A DNA stretch of 60,472 nt from Bacillus kexueae (GTDB taxonomy: Bacteria > Bacillota > Bacilli > Bacillales > Aeribacillaceae): NCBI RefSeq assembly GCF_022809095.1, contig NZ_JALAZE010000013.1, positions 1-60,472 of the forward strand, given 5' to 3'. A program made the position numbers and the translations under genes. Shown in pieces: positions 1 through 10,829 of this stretch. The notes below the pieces were generated by a model. It made no database searches, had not been told where the DNA came from, and saw nothing but the letters and a program-made list of their open reading frames with translations. Within the stretch, counting starts at the first letter, position 1; each line of letters starts with the position of its first letter.

Positions 1-10
1 CTTAAATAAG

Positions 11-126
11 TGTCTGGTGGCGATAGCGAAGAGGTCACACCCGTTCCCATACCGAACACGGAAGTTAAGCTCTTCAGCGCCGATGGTAGTTGGGTTTTCC
101 CTGTGAGAGTAGGACGCTGCCAGGCA
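11..126 (+). rRNA. rrf: 5S ribosomal RNA
   Basis: This is the RNA component of the large-subunit central protuberance. The stretch contains the hallmark 5S core (GGTCACACCCGTTCCCATAC, then CCGAACACGGAAGTTAAGC) and ends with a GCTGCCAGGCA 3' strand that pairs with the 5' TGTCTGGTGGC strand to close helix I. Its length of about 116 nt is normal for Bacillus. It is the last gene of an rRNA operon whose 23S lies just outside the window. The exact ends are inferred from helix I and could shift by one or two bases. Confidence 0.95.
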
Positions 127-136
127 AGTGAAACGA

Positions 137-165
137 AAGAGTAGCGAATGAGCTACTCTTTTTTT
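137..165 (+). terminator. Intrinsic terminator of the upstream rRNA operon
   Basis: A perfect 9-bp stem (AAGAGTAGC / GCTACTCTT) with a 6-nt loop is followed by a T-run, 10 nt after the 5S 3' end. It ends the rRNA operon, and no tRNA genes follow the 5S. Confidence 0.9.
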
Positions 166-467
166 GCATGCACATCTCGTAAAGCACAGGACAATTACTT
201 ATATTAAATCACTTTCTAAAATAGTTTCATGAATTCTGTTCCACAATGTAAAAGACCGACAACAAACACAACCACAGCGTTTAATAATTCTCCTGTCACC
301 CTTCACGAACTCCTCATAACAACAGATACAATTTTATTTACCTTTCACTTTTTTTACATAAAGCATAAAATTTATAATTTTTCTCATATACATAATACAA
401 TCAACAAATTTTTTCGATAGAGACTCTAGTAAAAATAATCAGTACTCATTCAAAAGGAGTGAGGGGG
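166..467. other. AT-rich spacer, no gene recognised
   Basis: About 300 bp between the rRNA terminator and the MgtC-like gene. It is very A+T rich. A TATAAT hexamer at 373-378 has only a poorly spaced TTTACA (14 nt) upstream, so the promoter for the next gene is not convincingly identified. I see no tRNA, M-box-like magnesium riboswitch or other structured RNA here. A 63-codon open frame inside looks like random low-complexity sequence. Confidence 0.5.
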
Positions 468-1133
468 ATGTTCGACGATTCTGGTGTTATGTTTCTAAGG
501 CTTATTTTAGCAGCCCTTCTTTGTGGGGTTATTGGTATAGAGCGTGAGGTTAAGCGTCATCCAGCCGGATTTCGTACACATTTACTGGTTGGGGTAGGGG
601 CATGTTTAATGATGCTACTTTCATTATTTGGTTTTTCTCAATTTTTGGAGGAAAATCAGCACGTTCAATATGATCCAGCACGGATTCCATCTTATGTAAT
701 AAGTGGAATAGGCTTTTTAGGGGCTGGTACCATTTTAGTTAAAGGTGCTACGGTTAAGGGATTAACAACTGCTGCATCTATATGGGTTGTAGCAGGAATT
801 GGACTTGTTATTGGTGCGGGTATGTATGATTTAGCTGCATTTTCGACAGCAGTTGTGTTACTAAGTCTTATATTCTTAAATAAAATGGATCCTGTTCTTA
901 AAGGTTCTCATGACCGTATTATAAAAGCTGTATTTTTTGACGGAGAGTTAGGGGAGTTTGTTCAAAAGTTAGAAGAAATGGATGTATTAGTTGATCGGGT
1001 TTACTTACTAAATATAAAGTCGAAAACGGGAAAAAAACAATTTCAATATGTTATTCGTGCGAAAGGTGCAGGAAATAGTGCAACCTTTATGGAAGAAATA
1101 AAAAAAGTAAATGGTGTGCAAAAGGTTTTCTAA
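468..1133 (+). CDS. MgtC/SapB family membrane protein
   Basis: A 221-residue inner-membrane protein of the MgtC/SapB family. The hallmark GIEREVKRHPAGFRTH (about residues 23-38) follows the first membrane segment, and IGFLGAGTI (81-89) lies in the third. About five hydrophobic segments fill residues 8-138. The tail from about 141 is soluble and ACT-like in character. The ATG at 468 is preferred over a GTG at 459, because the latter overlaps the Shine-Dalgarno sequence AAAGGAG, which is well spaced from 468. Family members are linked to magnesium homeostasis or ATP synthase modulation, but many of these chromosomal paralogues have no proven role. It stands alone between the rRNA operon and ctsR. 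Confidence 0.85.
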   Translation: MFDDSGVMFLRLILAALLCGVIGIEREVKRHPAGFRTHLLVGVGACLMMLLSLFGFSQFLEENQHVQYDPARIPSYVISGIGFLGAGTILVKGATVKGLTTAASIWVVAGIGLVIGAGMYDLAAFSTAVVLLSLIFLNKMDPVLKGSHDRIIKAVFFDGELGEFVQKLEEMDVLVDRVYLLNIKSKTGKKQFQYVIRAKGAGNSATFMEEIKKVNGVQKVF

Positions 1134-1173
1134 TCTGAAAAAATGGTAATATTAGTCATAATGAGCATATGAG

Positions 1174-1202
1174 TTGAAAAAATTACTCAATGCAATTATA
1201 GT
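1174..1202 (+). promoter_or_regulatory. Sigma-A promoter of the ctsR operon
   Basis: TTGAAA (1174-1179), a 17-nt spacer and TATAGT (1197-1202). The predicted start near 1209 falls at the edge of the CtsR operator, the usual geometry for repression by occlusion. Confidence 0.8.
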
Positions 1203-1210
1203 AAAACTAA

Positions 1211-1227
1211 GGTCAAATATAGTCAAA
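1211..1227 (+). promoter_or_regulatory. CtsR operator (heptad direct repeat)
   Basis: GGTCAAA-TAT-AGTCAAA matches the established CtsR box (tandem A/GGTCAAA heptads with a 3-nt spacer) exactly. It sits over the predicted transcription start, so the first gene product should repress its own operon until heat or protein stress inactivates CtsR. Confidence 0.95.
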
Positions 1228-1250
1228 GTCAATGCGAGGAGGAGGGCTGT

Positions 1251-1712
1251 GTGAGAAATATTTCAGACATTATTGAACAATACTTAAAAGCGGTATTGGA
1301 CATGAGTGAAAAAGAGGTAGTTGAAATTAAAAGAAGTGAGATTGCAGACAAATTCCAGTGTGTTCCTTCTCAGATCAATTATGTGATAAATACACGTTTT
1401 ACGATTGAGCGTGGGTATATTGTAGAGAGTAAAAGAGGTGGCGGCGGCTATATTCGAATTATAAAGGTTAAGACGAATGATCACGTACAGCTCATTAATG
1501 AAATCTTGAGTATAGTAGGAAATCGGCTGACTCAAACAGCTGCTGAGGATATTATTATTCGTTTAGTGGAAGAGAGTGTTATTTCAGAACGAGAGGCTAA
1601 GATTATGTTAAGTGTTATTGATCGTTCTGTTATATATATTGATATCCCAGATCGAGATGAACTTCGCGCACGAATGGTGCACGCGATGTTGACATCGTTG
1701 AAATACAAATAA
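1251..1712 (+). CDS. ctsR: Transcriptional repressor of class III heat-shock genes
   Basis: A 153-residue homologue of CtsR, the dimeric winged-helix repressor of clp genes in low-GC Gram-positives. The N-terminal half carries the helix-turn-helix (SEIADKFQCVPSQINYVINT, about 29-48). It also has the glycine-rich wing RGGGGYIRI (62-70), the tip that contacts DNA and acts as the thermosensor in the family. The C-terminal part is the helical dimerisation/McsB-interaction domain. The GTG start has a strong GGAGGAGG upstream. It is first of ctsR-mcsA-mcsB-clpC, and the matching operator lies 24 nt upstream. Confidence 0.97.
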   Translation: MRNISDIIEQYLKAVLDMSEKEVVEIKRSEIADKFQCVPSQINYVINTRFTIERGYIVESKRGGGGYIRIIKVKTNDHVQLINEILSIVGNRLTQTAAEDIIIRLVEESVISEREAKIMLSVIDRSVIYIDIPDRDELRARMVHAMLTSLKYK

Positions 1713-1721
1713 GGTGGTGAA

Positions 1722-2267
1722 ATGATGATTTGTCAAGAATGTCAAGAGCGACCGGCAACCTTTCATTTCACAAAAGTTGTTAATGGAGAAAAAACGGAAG
1801 TTCATATATGTGAGTATTGTGCAAAAGAAAAGGGAGAAGTAATGTTCTCTAACAGTGGGTTTTCTGTCAATAACTTATTATCTGGACTTTTAAACATCGA
1901 TACACCTATGACGCAGAAGGAACAATCAATTTTCCCTCATCACGACGTTTTACAATGTGAACAATGTAAGATGACATATCCTCAATTCACTAAAATTGGA
2001 CGATTTGGTTGTTCGAACTGTTATCGTAAGTTTAGGCAACAAATTCAGCCATTATTACGAAGAGTGCATAGTGGTAACAGTGTTCATGCAGGAAAGGTGC
2101 CGAAGCGTATTGGTGGTACAGTTCACTTAAAGAAAAAAGTTGATGAGTTAAGGGAGAAGCTTCAAAAACTCATCGTACAAGAAGAGTTCGAGCAGGCAGC
2201 ACTTGTTCGAGATGAAATTCGTTCCATTGAATCTAAGCTAAATGGTCCAAGTGAGGAGAGTGAATAA
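1722..2267 (+). CDS. mcsA: McsA, zinc-finger activator of the McsB arginine kinase
   Basis: A 181-residue protein with four CXXC pairs (C4/C7, C30/C33, C79/C82, C97/C100) for zinc binding. A C-terminal UVR-type coiled motif (about 140-172, with [15 protein letters not shown]) resembles the UvrB/UvrC and ClpC interaction motif. McsA binds and stimulates McsB and also acts in heavy-metal and oxidative stress sensing. Two ATGs occur in tandem (1722 and 1725). Relatives begin MICQEC, so 1725 may be the true start. It begins 9 nt after the ctsR stop. Confidence 0.95.
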   Translation: MMICQECQERPATFHFTKVVNGEKTEVHICEYCAKEKGEVMFSNSGFSVNNLLSGLLNIDTPMTQKEQSIFPHHDVLQCEQCKMTYPQFTKIGRFGCSNCYRKFRQQIQPLLRRVHSGNSVHAGKVPKRIGGTVHLKKKVDELREKLQKLIVQEEFEQAALVRDEIRSIESKLNGPSEESE

Positions 2268-2269
2268 AA

Positions 2270-3361
2270 ATGGAATTGAAAAATTTCATTAATTCAGCTT
2301 TGAGTGCTTGGATGAGTGAAGAAGGTCCAGATTCAGATATTGTATTAAGCAGTCGCATTCGTTTAGCTCGTAATTTGGATCATTTCCGTTATCCAACGAT
2401 TTTTTCAAATGAAGATGCACAAAATATTTTACGTATTTTTGAGGATCAATTTTCCAACCGGACCGTCCCAGGTGTTGGGGAGCTTACTTTACTGAAGATG
2501 GCTGAGCTTCAACCGGTAGAAAAAAGAGTGTTAGTTGAAAAGCATCTAATTAGCCCAGCACTTTATGAAGACTCCATTTATGGAGGAGTGCTTCTTTCAG
2601 AAAACGAAAAAGTAAGTATTATGATTAACGAAGAAGACCATATTCGCATTCAATGCTTATACCCAGGTCTTCAATTAAGCGAAGCTCTTCATATGGCTAA
2701 CTCTTTCGATGATTGGATTGAACAAAAAGTAGACTATGCTTATGACGAGCAATTAGGATACTTAACAAGCTGCCCAACTAATGTAGGAACTGGTTTAAGA
2801 GCATCTGTTATGATGCATTTACCAGCGCTAGTCCTCACACAACAAATGAACCGTATTATTCCAGCTATTAATCAATTAGGGCTAGTTGTTAGAGGAATTT
2901 ACGGTGAAGGTAGCGAAGCTTTAGGTAATATCTTTCAGATTTCAAATCAAATGACATTAGGGAAATCAGAAGAAGATATTGTGGAAGATTTATTGAGTGT
3001 GGTTAAGCAGTTGATATCAAAAGAGCGTTCAGCAAGAGAAGCGTTAGTGCAAACGAATAAGATACAGCTGGAAGATCGATTGTATCGCTCATTAGGAACT
3101 TTATCTCATAGTCGGATTATACATTCAAAAGAAGCAATTCAATGTTTGTCTGATGTTCGCTTAGGAATTGATTTAGGTATTATTCAAGGAATTTCTAAAA
3201 ACATTTTGAATGAGCTGATGATTTTAATACAACCTGGGTTTCTTCAGAATTATTCAGGAGGTACTTTACGACCAGAAGAGCGAGATATCCGAAGAGCAAC
3301 CGTTATTCGAGAACGATTACAATTAGAGAAACAGAATAGATGGGAGGATGAAGAAGAATGA
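2270..3361 (+). CDS. mcsB: Protein-arginine kinase McsB
   Basis: A 363-residue phosphagen-kinase-fold enzyme that phosphorylates arginines on proteins, marking them for ClpC-ClpP degradation and inactivating Cts[15 protein letters not shown] (23-36) is the guanidino-kinase N-motif. SCPTNVGTG (167-175) carries the catalytic Cys168. The family's allosteric pArg-binding RDxxRA motif is present near residue 338 (ERDIRRATV). The gene starts 2 nt after mcsA and overlaps clpC by 4 nt, so the three are translationally coupled. Confidence 0.96.
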   Translation: MELKNFINSALSAWMSEEGPDSDIVLSSRIRLARNLDHFRYPTIFSNEDAQNILRIFEDQFSNRTVPGVGELTLLKMAELQPVEKRVLVEKHLISPALYEDSIYGGVLLSENEKVSIMINEEDHIRIQCLYPGLQLSEALHMANSFDDWIEQKVDYAYDEQLGYLTSCPTNVGTGLRASVMMHLPALVLTQQMNRIIPAINQLGLVVRGIYGEGSEALGNIFQISNQMTLGKSEEDIVEDLLSVVKQLISKERSAREALVQTNKIQLEDRLYRSLGTLSHSRIIHSKEAIQCLSDVRLGIDLGIIQGISKNILNELMILIQPGFLQNYSGGTLRPEERDIRRATVIRERLQLEKQNRWEDEEE

Positions 3362-5793
3362 TGTTTGGAAGATTTACAGAACGTGCTCAAAAAGTGTTAG
3401 CTTTAGCACAGGAGGAAGCTGTAAGACTAGGTCACAATAATATTGGAACTGAACATATTTTATTAGGCTTAGTTCGTGAAGGAGAAGGGATTGCAGCTAA
3501 AGCGTTGCAAGCATTAGGTCTAAGTCCAGATAAAATTCAAACAGAAGTGGAGAGCTTAATTGGTCGTGGTCAAGAGATCTCACAAACCATTCATTATACG
3601 CCGCGTGCGAAGAAGGTCATTGAGTTATCCATGGATGAAGCGAGAAAGCTAGGTCACTCATATGTCGGTACAGAACATATTCTATTAGGGTTAATCCGTG
3701 AAGGAGAGGGAGTAGCAGCTCGCGTACTTAATAATCTTGGAGTCAGCTTAAATAAAGCTCGTCAACAAGTGCTTCAACTACTAGGAAGCAATGAATCTTC
3801 TTCAGGTCATCAAGGTGGTTCGATGAATAATGCGAATACACCAACGTTAGACAGCTTAGCTCGTGATTTAACCGCTGTGGCGCGAGATGGCGGACTCGAC
3901 CCTGTTATTGGGCGAAGCAAAGAAATTCAGCGTGTCATTGAGGTGTTGAGCCGTCGTACGAAAAACAACCCTGTTTTAATTGGTGAACCAGGCGTTGGTA
4001 AAACGGCTATTGCTGAAGGATTAGCACAACAAATTATTAACAATGAAGTTCCGGAAATTCTCCGTGACAAACGTGTAATGACGTTAGATATGGGTACAGT
4101 TGTCGCTGGAACGAAATATCGCGGAGAATTTGAAGATCGTCTGAAAAAGGTGATGGATGAAATACGTCAAGCGGGTAATATTATTCTCTTCATTGACGAA
4201 TTACACACATTAATTGGAGCTGGAGGAGCAGAGGGAGCAATTGACGCTTCTAATATTTTAAAACCTGCTCTAGCACGTGGCGAACTTCAATGTATTGGTG
4301 CCACAACATTAGATGAATATCGAAAATATATTGAAAAAGACGCTGCGTTAGAACGTCGCTTCCAGCCAATTCAAGTAGACGAACCGACAGTAGAAGAAAG
4401 CATTCAAATTTTAAGAGGACTACGTGATCGCTATGAAGCTCATCATCGTGTATCCATTACAGATGAAGCGATTGAAGCAGCTGTAAAATTATCTGATCGC
4501 TATATTTCAGATCGCTTCCTGCCGGATAAAGCTATCGACTTAATTGATGAAGCTGGTTCAAAGGTTCGATTACGTTCCTTTACAACACCGCCTAACTTAA
4601 AAGAGTTAGAAAATAAATTAGAAGAAGTTCGGAAAGAAAAAGATGCAGCTGTTCAAAGTCAGGAGTTTGAAAAGGCCGCTTCTTTACGTGATACAGAGCA
4701 ACGTTTACGCGAACAATTAGAGGAAACGAAAAAGACGTGGAAAGAAAAGCAAGGACAAGAAAATTCTGAAGTCACAGTAGAAGACATCGCAATCGTTGTT
4801 TCTAGCTGGACGGGAGTCCCTGTAAGTAAGCTAGCACAAACAGAAACAGATAAACTTCTCAAATTAGAGTCTATTTTACATGACCGTGTTATTGGCCAAG
4901 ATGAAGCGGTTGTAGCTGTTTCAAAGGCAGTCCGCCGTGCTCGTGCAGGATTAAAAGATCCGAAACGTCCAATTGGTTCATTTATTTTCTTAGGACCAAC
5001 GGGTGTCGGAAAGACAGAGTTAGCTCGTGCGTTAGCTGAGTCGATGTTTGGCGATGAAGATGCAATGATTCGTATTGATATGTCAGAGTATATGGAGAAA
5101 CACTCTACATCACGTTTAGTAGGTTCTCCTCCAGGGTATGTTGGTTATGATGAGGGAGGACAATTAACAGAGAAGGTTCGACGCAAGCCGTATTCAGTTG
5201 TCCTATTAGATGAGATTGAAAAAGCGCATCCGGATGTATTCAACATTTTACTTCAAGTTTTAGAAGATGGACGATTAACGGATTCGAAGGGGCGTACTGT
5301 TGATTTCCGTAATACGATTGTTATCATGACGTCTAACGTAGGCGCAAGTGAACTAAAACGTAACAAATATGTAGGATTTAACGTTCAAGATGAGGGGAAA
5401 GATTATAAAGACATGAAAGGGAAGGTTATGAACGAACTGAAAAGAGCGTTCCGACCTGAGTTTTTAAACCGTGTCGATGAAATTATTGTCTTCCACTCAC
5501 TCGAACAAAACCACTTAAAACAAATTGCAACGTTAATGACTGATCAATTGACAAAACGCCTAATAGAACAAGATATCCAGCTTGAACTAACGGAAGCTGC
5601 TAAGGATAAATTAGCCGAAGAAGGTTTTGACCCTGAGTATGGAGCTCGTCCATTACGCCGAGCGATTCAGAAAAATGTAGAAGATCGCTTATCAGAAGAG
5701 CTGTTAAAAGGAACGATTGAAAAAGGTCAAAAAGTGGTATTAGATGTTGATGCTGGTGAGTTTATAGTACGACCAGCAGAAAAAGTGAAATAA
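3358..5793 (+). CDS. clpC: ATP-dependent Clp protease ATP-binding subunit ClpC
   Basis: An 811-residue Hsp100 unfoldase that feeds substrates to ClpP with adaptors MecA and McsB. Order: two ClpN repeats (about 3-145, each with GTEHILLGL), a first AAA+ domain with Walker A GEPGVGKT near 209 and Walker B LFIDELH, and a UVR/M-domain near 425-465 (adaptor docking). The second AAA+ domain has GPTGVGKT near 546 and [11 protein letters not shown]. The ClpP-binding loop includes VGFNV. The start overlaps the mcsB stop. Length and sequence are typical and nothing is missing. A strong terminator follows. Confidence 0.98.
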   Translation: MMFGRFTERAQKVLALAQEEAVRLGHNNIGTEHILLGLVREGEGIAAKALQALGLSPDKIQTEVESLIGRGQEISQTIHYTPRAKKVIELSMDEARKLGHSYVGTEHILLGLIREGEGVAARVLNNLGVSLNKARQQVLQLLGSNESSSGHQGGSMNNANTPTLDSLARDLTAVARDGGLDPVIGRSKEIQRVIEVLSRRTKNNPVLIGEPGVGKTAIAEGLAQQIINNEVPEILRDKRVMTLDMGTVVAGTKYRGEFEDRLKKVMDEIRQAGNIILFIDELHTLIGAGGAEGAIDASNILKPALARGELQCIGATTLDEYRKYIEKDAALERRFQPIQVDEPTVEESIQILRGLRDRYEAHHRVSITDEAIEAAVKLSDRYISDRFLPDKAIDLIDEAGSKVRLRSFTTPPNLKELENKLEEVRKEKDAAVQSQEFEKAASLRDTEQRLREQLEETKKTWKEKQGQENSEVTVEDIAIVVSSWTGVPVSKLAQTETDKLLKLESILHDRVIGQDEAVVAVSKAVRRARAGLKDPKRPIGSFIFLGPTGVGKTELARALAESMFGDEDAMIRIDMSEYMEKHSTSRLVGSPPGYVGYDEGGQLTEKVRRKPYSVVLLDEIEKAHPDVFNILLQVLEDGRLTDSKGRTVDFRNTIVIMTSNVGASELKRNKYVGFNVQDEGKDYKDMKGKVMNELKRAFRPEFLNRVDEIIVFHSLEQNHLKQIATLMTDQLTKRLIEQDIQLELTEAAKDKLAEEGFDPEYGARPLRRAIQKNVEDRLSEELLKGTIEKGQKVVLDVDAGEFIVRPAEKVK

Positions 5794-5805
5794 CACGATC
5801 TATGG

Positions 5806-5839
5806 GAGGCATACGAAATCATTTGTATGCCTCTTTTTT
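5806..5839 (+). terminator. Intrinsic terminator after clpC
   Basis: GAGGCATAC / GTATGCCTC, extended by three further pairs to a 12-bp stem with a 4-nt loop and followed by TTTTTT. It ends most ctsR-operon transcripts before radA. Confidence 0.9.
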
Positions 5840-5857
5840 CAAGAGTGAAGAGTATTT

Positions 5858-5885
5858 TTGAAAAAAGTACGAATTCTTTTATGAA
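5858..5885 (+). promoter_or_regulatory. Candidate sigma-A promoter for radA
   Basis: TTGAAA (5858-5863), a 16-nt spacer and TATGAA (5880-5885). The hexamers are imperfect. Its position between the clpC terminator and radA supports it, since radA needs its own promoter or read-through. Confidence 0.4.
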
Positions 5886-5939
5886 TTCAACATAAATAGA
5901 CAGAATGAACGGTATTTTAGTAAAGAGAGGGCATTTACG

Positions 5940-7316
5940 ATGGCGAAACAGAAAACAAAATTTATTTGTCAATCTTGTGGTTATGAATCACCGAAATGGA
6001 TGGGAAAATGTCCTGGTTGCGGTGCTTGGAACACGATGTCAGAAGAGGTTTTGAAAAAAACAACTGGAAGACGTATTGCGTTTGCACATTCGGAGCCATC
6101 TGTTGTTAGCAAACCTTCATCAATCAATACAATTGAAACTTCCCAAGAACCACGGATTCAAACATCTCTGAAAGAATTAAATCGTGTGCTCGGTGGCGGG
6201 ATTGTAAAAGGGTCGCTCGTCTTAATTGGTGGAGATCCGGGTATCGGTAAATCAACGTTGCTTCTGCAAGTATCCTCACAATTAGCCAACTTACAGCACG
6301 ATGTTTTGTACATTTCAGGAGAAGAATCGGTTAAACAAACGAAGCTCCGTGCTGATCGATTAGGTATTCGGGCGGAGAAGCTATATGTCTTAGCTGAGAC
6401 GGATTTAGAATATATCTCTAAGGCAATTGATGAAACGAACCCTTCCTTCGTTGTCGTGGACTCTATTCAAACAATTTATCATAGTGATATCACATCAGCG
6501 CCTGGGAGTGTTTCGCAAGTTCGTGAATGTACGGCGGAACTTATGCGAATTGCTAAAACGAAAGGGATTGCCATTTTTATTGTCGGTCATGTTACGAAAG
6601 AAGGTTCCATTGCAGGTCCAAGGCTATTGGAGCATATGGTTGACACCGTTTTATATTTTGAAGGAGAGAGGCATCATACGTACCGTATTTTACGAGCAGT
6701 TAAGAACCGTTTTGGATCAACGAATGAAATTGGGATTTTTGAAATGAAGGAAACAGGATTATCTGAGGTGGTCAATCCTTCTGAAATTTTTCTTGAAGAA
6801 CGGTCAAAAGGAGCCTCGGGATCTACTGTAGTTGCTTCAATGGAAGGAACACGCCCGGTTCTTGTTGAAATACAAGCATTAATATCTCCCACTAGTTTTG
6901 GAAATCCTAGAAGAATGGCAACAGGGGTAGATCATAACCGTGTATCACTGTTAATGGCTGTATTAGAGAAGAGAATAGGTTTATTATTACAAAATCAAGA
7001 TGCATATATTAAAGTAGCAGGTGGTGTGAAGTTAGATGAACCTGCTATCGACTTGGCTGTTGCGATTAGTATTGCATCTAGTTTTAAGGATCATCCGACA
7101 AGAGCCACAGATGTCTTCGTTGGCGAGGTTGGATTGACAGGAGAAGTAAGAAGAGTATCCCGTATTGAGCAAAGAGTGCAAGAAGCGGCGAAGCTAGGTT
7201 TTCAACGTGTTATTATTCCGAAAGCAAATATTGGAGGGTGGAATGGACCATCTGGTGTTGAATTAGTAGGTGTTGAAAATGTATATGAGGCACTTCAAGT
7301 TGCCTTAGGGGGATAG
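5940..7316 (+). CDS. radA: DNA repair protein RadA (branch-migration helicase)
   Basis: A 458-residue RecA-paralogue that promotes branch migration during homologous recombination. The N-terminal zinc finger has Cys10, 13, 24 and 27. The RecA-like core has Walker [11 protein letters not shown] (about 97-106), and the RadA-specific KNRFGS motif lies near 255-260. The C-terminal third resembles the Lon substrate domain ([15 protein letters not shown]). All family landmarks and the usual length are present. disA begins 3 nt downstream, matching the conserved radA-disA pair in which RadA modulates DisA. Confidence 0.97.
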   Translation: MAKQKTKFICQSCGYESPKWMGKCPGCGAWNTMSEEVLKKTTGRRIAFAHSEPSVVSKPSSINTIETSQEPRIQTSLKELNRVLGGGIVKGSLVLIGGDPGIGKSTLLLQVSSQLANLQHDVLYISGEESVKQTKLRADRLGIRAEKLYVLAETDLEYISKAIDETNPSFVVVDSIQTIYHSDITSAPGSVSQVRECTAELMRIAKTKGIAIFIVGHVTKEGSIAGPRLLEHMVDTVLYFEGERHHTYRILRAVKNRFGSTNEIGIFEMKETGLSEVVNPSEIFLEERSKGASGSTVVASMEGTRPVLVEIQALISPTSFGNPRRMATGVDHNRVSLLMAVLEKRIGLLLQNQDAYIKVAGGVKLDEPAIDLAVAISIASSFKDHPTRATDVFVGEVGLTGEVRRVSRIEQRVQEAAKLGFQRVIIPKANIGGWNGPSGVELVGVENVYEALQVALGG

Positions 7317-7319
7317 AGA

Positions 7320-8402
7320 ATGAATGAAAAAGAAAAAAGAATGTACGAATACACACTAACCGAGATTTTACGGTTTGTAGCACCTGGTACCCCTATTCGA
7401 GAAGGTATTGAAAATGTTTTGCGAGCTAAAACTGGAGGCCTTATAGTCGTTGGGTTCGATGAGAAAGTGAAGCAAATTGTCGACGGGGGCTTCTACATCA
7501 ATACACCTTTTTCAGCAGCTCATTTGTATGAACTCGCTAAAATGGATGGAGCCATTATTTTAAGCGAGACGGGTAATAAGATTTTATACGCGAATGCTCA
7601 ATTAATGCCAGACCCTAAAACGCCTTCTTCAGAGACTGGAATGCGTCACCGTACGGCTGAGCGTGTAGCGCGTCAAACCGGGAGCTTAGTCATTGCCATT
7701 TCTCAAAGGAGGAATGTTATTACTCTTTATTATGGTGAGTTCCATTATGCTCTACGTGATATCGGAGTTATTTTAACGAAAGCGAACCAAGCTTTGCAGA
7801 CACTTGAGAAATATCATTCGGTGTTGGAGCAGTCCATTGCCCAACATAATGCGTTAGAGTTAGAGGATGCAGTGACGATGGACGATGTGATTCAAGTATT
7901 GCATCGTATTGAAATGGTGCTTCGGATTAAAAATGAGATTACCACCTATGTAAATGAGTTAGGAGAAGAAGGACAATTGATTCGTCTTCAAATGAACGAA
8001 CTTTTATCAAACGTGGAAGAAGAAGCGGCGTTGTTTATTAAAGATTACCATAACGAGTTTACAAAGGAGCCACTTTTAGCTGTTCATCATTTACAGACGT
8101 TATCCAACCGTGAATTGTTAGATGATCATGTGTTGTTAAAGTTATTAGGGTATGGCCCGTCTAGTAATTTAAATGCTCATATGACATCGAGAGGGTATAG
8201 GTTATTACACAAAATTCATAAGCTTCCTTCTATCGTTATAGAAAATTTAGTCTGTCGTTTTAAAAATTTGAAACAAATCTCAGCTGCATCCGTAGAACAA
8301 TTAGACGATGTAGATGGAATTGGTGAAATCCGTGCGAAAAAAATTAAAGAAGGGCTAAAGCGGCTTCACGAACAGTATTGTGTCGATAGATATTTATCCT
8401 AA
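7320..8402 (+). CDS. disA: DNA integrity scanning protein / diadenylate cyclase
   Basis: A 360-residue octameric enzyme that makes c-di-AMP from two ATP while scanning DNA, and slows on branched DNA. The N-terminal DAC domain shows the catalytic DGA (76-78) and RHRTAER (109-115) motifs. A helical spine spans about 150-280. A C-terminal helix-hairpin-helix domain ([16 protein letters not shown], about 333-348) binds DNA. It is the second gene after radA, and its product links genome integrity to sporulation timing in relatives. Confidence 0.97.
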   Translation: MNEKEKRMYEYTLTEILRFVAPGTPIREGIENVLRAKTGGLIVVGFDEKVKQIVDGGFYINTPFSAAHLYELAKMDGAIILSETGNKILYANAQLMPDPKTPSSETGMRHRTAERVARQTGSLVIAISQRRNVITLYYGEFHYALRDIGVILTKANQALQTLEKYHSVLEQSIAQHNALELEDAVTMDDVIQVLHRIEMVLRIKNEITTYVNELGEEGQLIRLQMNELLSNVEEEAALFIKDYHNEFTKEPLLAVHHLQTLSNRELLDDHVLLKLLGYGPSSNLNAHMTSRGYRLLHKIHKLPSIVIENLVCRFKNLKQISAASVEQLDDVDGIGEIRAKKIKEGLKRLHEQYCVDRYLS

Positions 8403-8467
8403 TGGTCATGCTTTACACCTAGTTTGCATTATGATTACATTTTACAAAAAAATATTTCTTTCTACGT

Positions 8468-8493
8468 TTGAATTGATATAAAGTGTTTATAAT
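8468..8493 (+). promoter_or_regulatory. Weak promoter candidate before the PIN/TRAM gene
   Basis: A perfect TATAAT at 8488-8493 lies 20 nt upstream of the SD GGGAGGTG. The nearest -35-like hexamer, TTGAAT (8468-8473), leaves only 14 nt of spacer, so only the -10 is convincing. Confidence 0.35.
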
Positions 8494-8514
8494 GAATGAA
8501 AGGGAGGTGAAGGT

Positions 8515-9612
8515 ATGTTGAAACGTATTGTTCAAGTATTTTTTCTATTCGTTGGAGGTACTTTAGGGGTAATCTTTATACCGCAATTATTATTTGTTTT
8601 AAATTTACAACACATACCTTTTATATTAACACCTTATGTTTGTGCATTGTTAGGAGCGATTATTTTTTATGTAGCCACATTTTGGCTTGTGGATACAGTC
8701 GTTAATTCCATTAAAATCGTGGAAGAGAAGCTTGTGAAAGCCCCGGTTACGGACTTATTATTTGGTAGTCTAGGATTAATTTTTGGATTAATTATTGCTT
8801 ATCTCATTGGTATTTCCCTAAATGCCCTTCCATATCCAATTATAAATAATATCGTACCTATCTTTTTAACGATTTTATTAGGATATTTAGGTTTTCAAAT
8901 TGGTAATAAAAAGCGCGATGAATTGATTAGTTTATTTTCGATTTCGGGAAAAATGGGAAAACGTAAAAACAATACGGACAATGAAGACGAAGTAGAGGAT
9001 AAGAAAAGTCTTAAAATATTAGACACTAGTGTTATTATAGATGGTAGGATTGCAGACATATGTCAAACAGGGTTTTTAGATGGAACCATCATTATTCCTC
9101 AGTTCGTTCTAGAAGAGCTACAACATATTGCTGACTCCTCCGATGTGTTAAAACGTAATCGAGGGAGACGGGGACTTGACATATTGAATCGTATTCAAAA
9201 AGAAATCGATATTAAAGTAGAGATTTATGAAGGTGATTTTGAAGACATTCAAGAGGTTGATAGTAAGCTAGTGAAGCTTGCGAAGCTCATCTCAGGCATT
9301 GTTGTAACCAATGATTTTAATTTAAATAAAGTTTGTGAGCTACAAGGCGTACAAGTACTGAATATTAATGATCTTGCTAATGCTGTAAAGCCGATCGTAC
9401 TTCCGGGAGAAGAGCTAAATGTTCAAGTCATAAAAGATGGAAAAGAGCATAATCAAGGTGTAGCCTATTTAGATGATGGAACGATGATTGTTGTTGAAGA
9501 TGGCCGTGATTATATTGGGAAGCATATTGATGTTTTAGTTACGAGTGTACTCCAAACCTCTGCTGGACGTATGATATTTGCAAAACCGAAATTATTAGAA
9601 AAAGCTTTATAA
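8515..9612 (+). CDS. yacL: PIN/TRAM-domain membrane protein (YacL-like)
   Basis: A 365-residue protein with four hydrophobic segments in residues 1-140. A PIN nuclease-fold domain ([14 protein letters not shown], about 172-185, with later acidic residues DSKLVKLA and TNDFN) follows, then a C-terminal TRAM domain (about 295-355) typical of RNA binding. The acidic residues of the PIN active site are visible, so an RNase activity is possible, but the physiological substrate is not established to my knowledge. It always sits between disA and ispD in Bacillus. The start has GGGAGGTGA upstream. Confidence 0.9.
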   Translation: MLKRIVQVFFLFVGGTLGVIFIPQLLFVLNLQHIPFILTPYVCALLGAIIFYVATFWLVDTVVNSIKIVEEKLVKAPVTDLLFGSLGLIFGLIIAYLIGISLNALPYPIINNIVPIFLTILLGYLGFQIGNKKRDELISLFSISGKMGKRKNNTDNEDEVEDKKSLKILDTSVIIDGRIADICQTGFLDGTIIIPQFVLEELQHIADSSDVLKRNRGRRGLDILNRIQKEIDIKVEIYEGDFEDIQEVDSKLVKLAKLISGIVVTNDFNLNKVCELQGVQVLNINDLANAVKPIVLPGEELNVQVIKDGKEHNQGVAYLDDGTMIVVEDGRDYIGKHIDVLVTSVLQTSAGRMIFAKPKLLEKAL

Positions 9613-9623
9613 GGGGAAAAAAG

Positions 9624-10325
9624 ATGAAGTATCAGGTCGTGATTCCTGCCGCTGGTCAGGGCAAGCGTATGAAAGCAGGGAAGAATAAACAGTTTATTTT
9701 ATTGGACTCACAACCGCTTATCATCCATACCTTAAAAGTGTTTGAGAGTGATCCGAATTGTGATGGAGTTATTCTCGTTGTTAATCAGAAAGAGGTAGAC
9801 GAATTTCGCACCCTTTTATCAACATATCAAATCAAAAAGGTTAGGAAGTTGGTACAAGGAGGAGCGGAACGTCAATATAGTGTATATAATGGCTTGCGCC
9901 AAGTAGATGGAGACGGTATTGTTCTGATTCATGACGGAGCTCGACCGTTTGTGAAGATTTCCTCTATTCAGAAGCTGGTGGATAAGGCAGCGAAAAGTGG
10001 AGCGGCTGTTCTTGCCGTACCAGTGAAGGACACGGTGAAAAAGGTTAACGATTTAGAGGTAGTCAATACCGTTGATCGTTCTAGCTTGTGGGCGGTACAA
10101 ACCCCACAAGCTTTTCGTCTTTCCGTCGTCTTAAAGGCTCACGAGCAAGCGATTCAGAATCACTTTTTAGGAACAGATGATGCAAGTTTAGTCGAAGAAA
10201 TGGGGCATAAGGTGTCCATTGTAGAAGGGAACTATTTAAACTTAAAAGTAACAACACCGGAAGATATCCTTTTTGCCGAAGCGATTTTGAAACAAGAAAG
10301 AGAGGGTAAAACATGTTTCGAATAG
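9624..10325 (+). CDS. ispD: 2-C-methyl-D-erythritol 4-phosphate cytidylyltransferase
   Basis: A 233-residue enzyme of the non-mevalonate (MEP) isoprenoid pathway that joins CTP and MEP to give CDP-ME. The nucleotide-binding signature [17 protein letters not shown] spans residues 8-24. IHDGARPFV (about 103-111) and the conserved Arg/Lys residues near the CTP site are present. It overlaps ispF by 13 nt, as in the conserved ispDF pair. Confidence 0.97.
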   Translation: MKYQVVIPAAGQGKRMKAGKNKQFILLDSQPLIIHTLKVFESDPNCDGVILVVNQKEVDEFRTLLSTYQIKKVRKLVQGGAERQYSVYNGLRQVDGDGIVLIHDGARPFVKISSIQKLVDKAAKSGAAVLAVPVKDTVKKVNDLEVVNTVDRSSLWAVQTPQAFRLSVVLKAHEQAIQNHFLGTDDASLVEEMGHKVSIVEGNYLNLKVTTPEDILFAEAILKQEREGKTCFE

Positions 10326-10804
10326 GACAAGGGTTTGATGTTCATCAATTAGTGGAAGGGCGTCCATGCATCATTGGTGGAATTGAAATCCCTTATGAAA
10401 AAGGGCTTTTAGGTCATTCAGATGCGGATGTTTTATTACATACAATTGCTGACGCTTGTTTAGGAGCGATTGCAGAAGGGGATATAGGAAAGCACTTTCC
10501 AGATACGGATCCAGCTTTTAAAAATGCAGACTCTGCTAAACTTTTACAGCATGTTTGGGAGCTTGTAAAAGAGAAGGGCTATGTCCTGGGGAATATTGAC
10601 TGCACGATTATTGCGCAAAAGCCAAAAATGGCACCGTACATCCCACAAATGCGTGAACGGATTGCTCAATTATTAGAGGCAGACATTAGTCAAGTAAATG
10701 TAAAAGCAACTACGACAGAAAAACTCGGGTTTACAGGTCGAGGAGAAGGGATTGCGTCTCAAGCTTCTGTTTTACTTGTTCAAAAGAACACGGATTCTTT
10801 TTGA
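10313..10804 (+). CDS. ispF: 2-C-methyl-D-erythritol 2,4-cyclodiphosphate synthase
   Basis: A 163-residue trimeric enzyme that converts CDP-ME 2-phosphate to MEcPP, two steps after IspD. Zinc ligands D9 and H11 (GFDVH) and the third histidine in [10 protein letters not shown] (His43) are present. Other conserved motifs are [11 protein letters not shown] and the C-terminal [16 protein letters not shown]. The start lies inside the ispD 3' end, implying coupled translation. Confidence 0.97.
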   Translation: MFRIGQGFDVHQLVEGRPCIIGGIEIPYEKGLLGHSDADVLLHTIADACLGAIAEGDIGKHFPDTDPAFKNADSAKLLQHVWELVKEKGYVLGNIDCTIIAQKPKMAPYIPQMRERIAQLLEADISQVNVKATTTEKLGFTGRGEGIASQASVLLVQKNTDSF

Positions 10805-10829
10805 TTGAAAAGATAATTGGTGATAAAAT
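10801..10829 (+). promoter_or_regulatory. Candidate sigma-A promoter for gltX
   Basis: TTGATT (10801-10806, overlapping the ispF stop), a 17-nt spacer and TAAAAT (10824-10829), giving an untranslated leader of about 80 nt before gltX. No T-box motif is seen in that leader. Confidence 0.55.

Noticed and set aside
229-420. 63-codon open frame after the 5S rRNA
   Set aside because: Low-complexity Asn/Thr/Phe-rich translation, no SD, AT-rich spacer; no family resemblance.
166-467. Magnesium riboswitch before the MgtC-like gene
   Set aside because: No M-box consensus or stable stem structure could be recognised in the AT-rich sequence.
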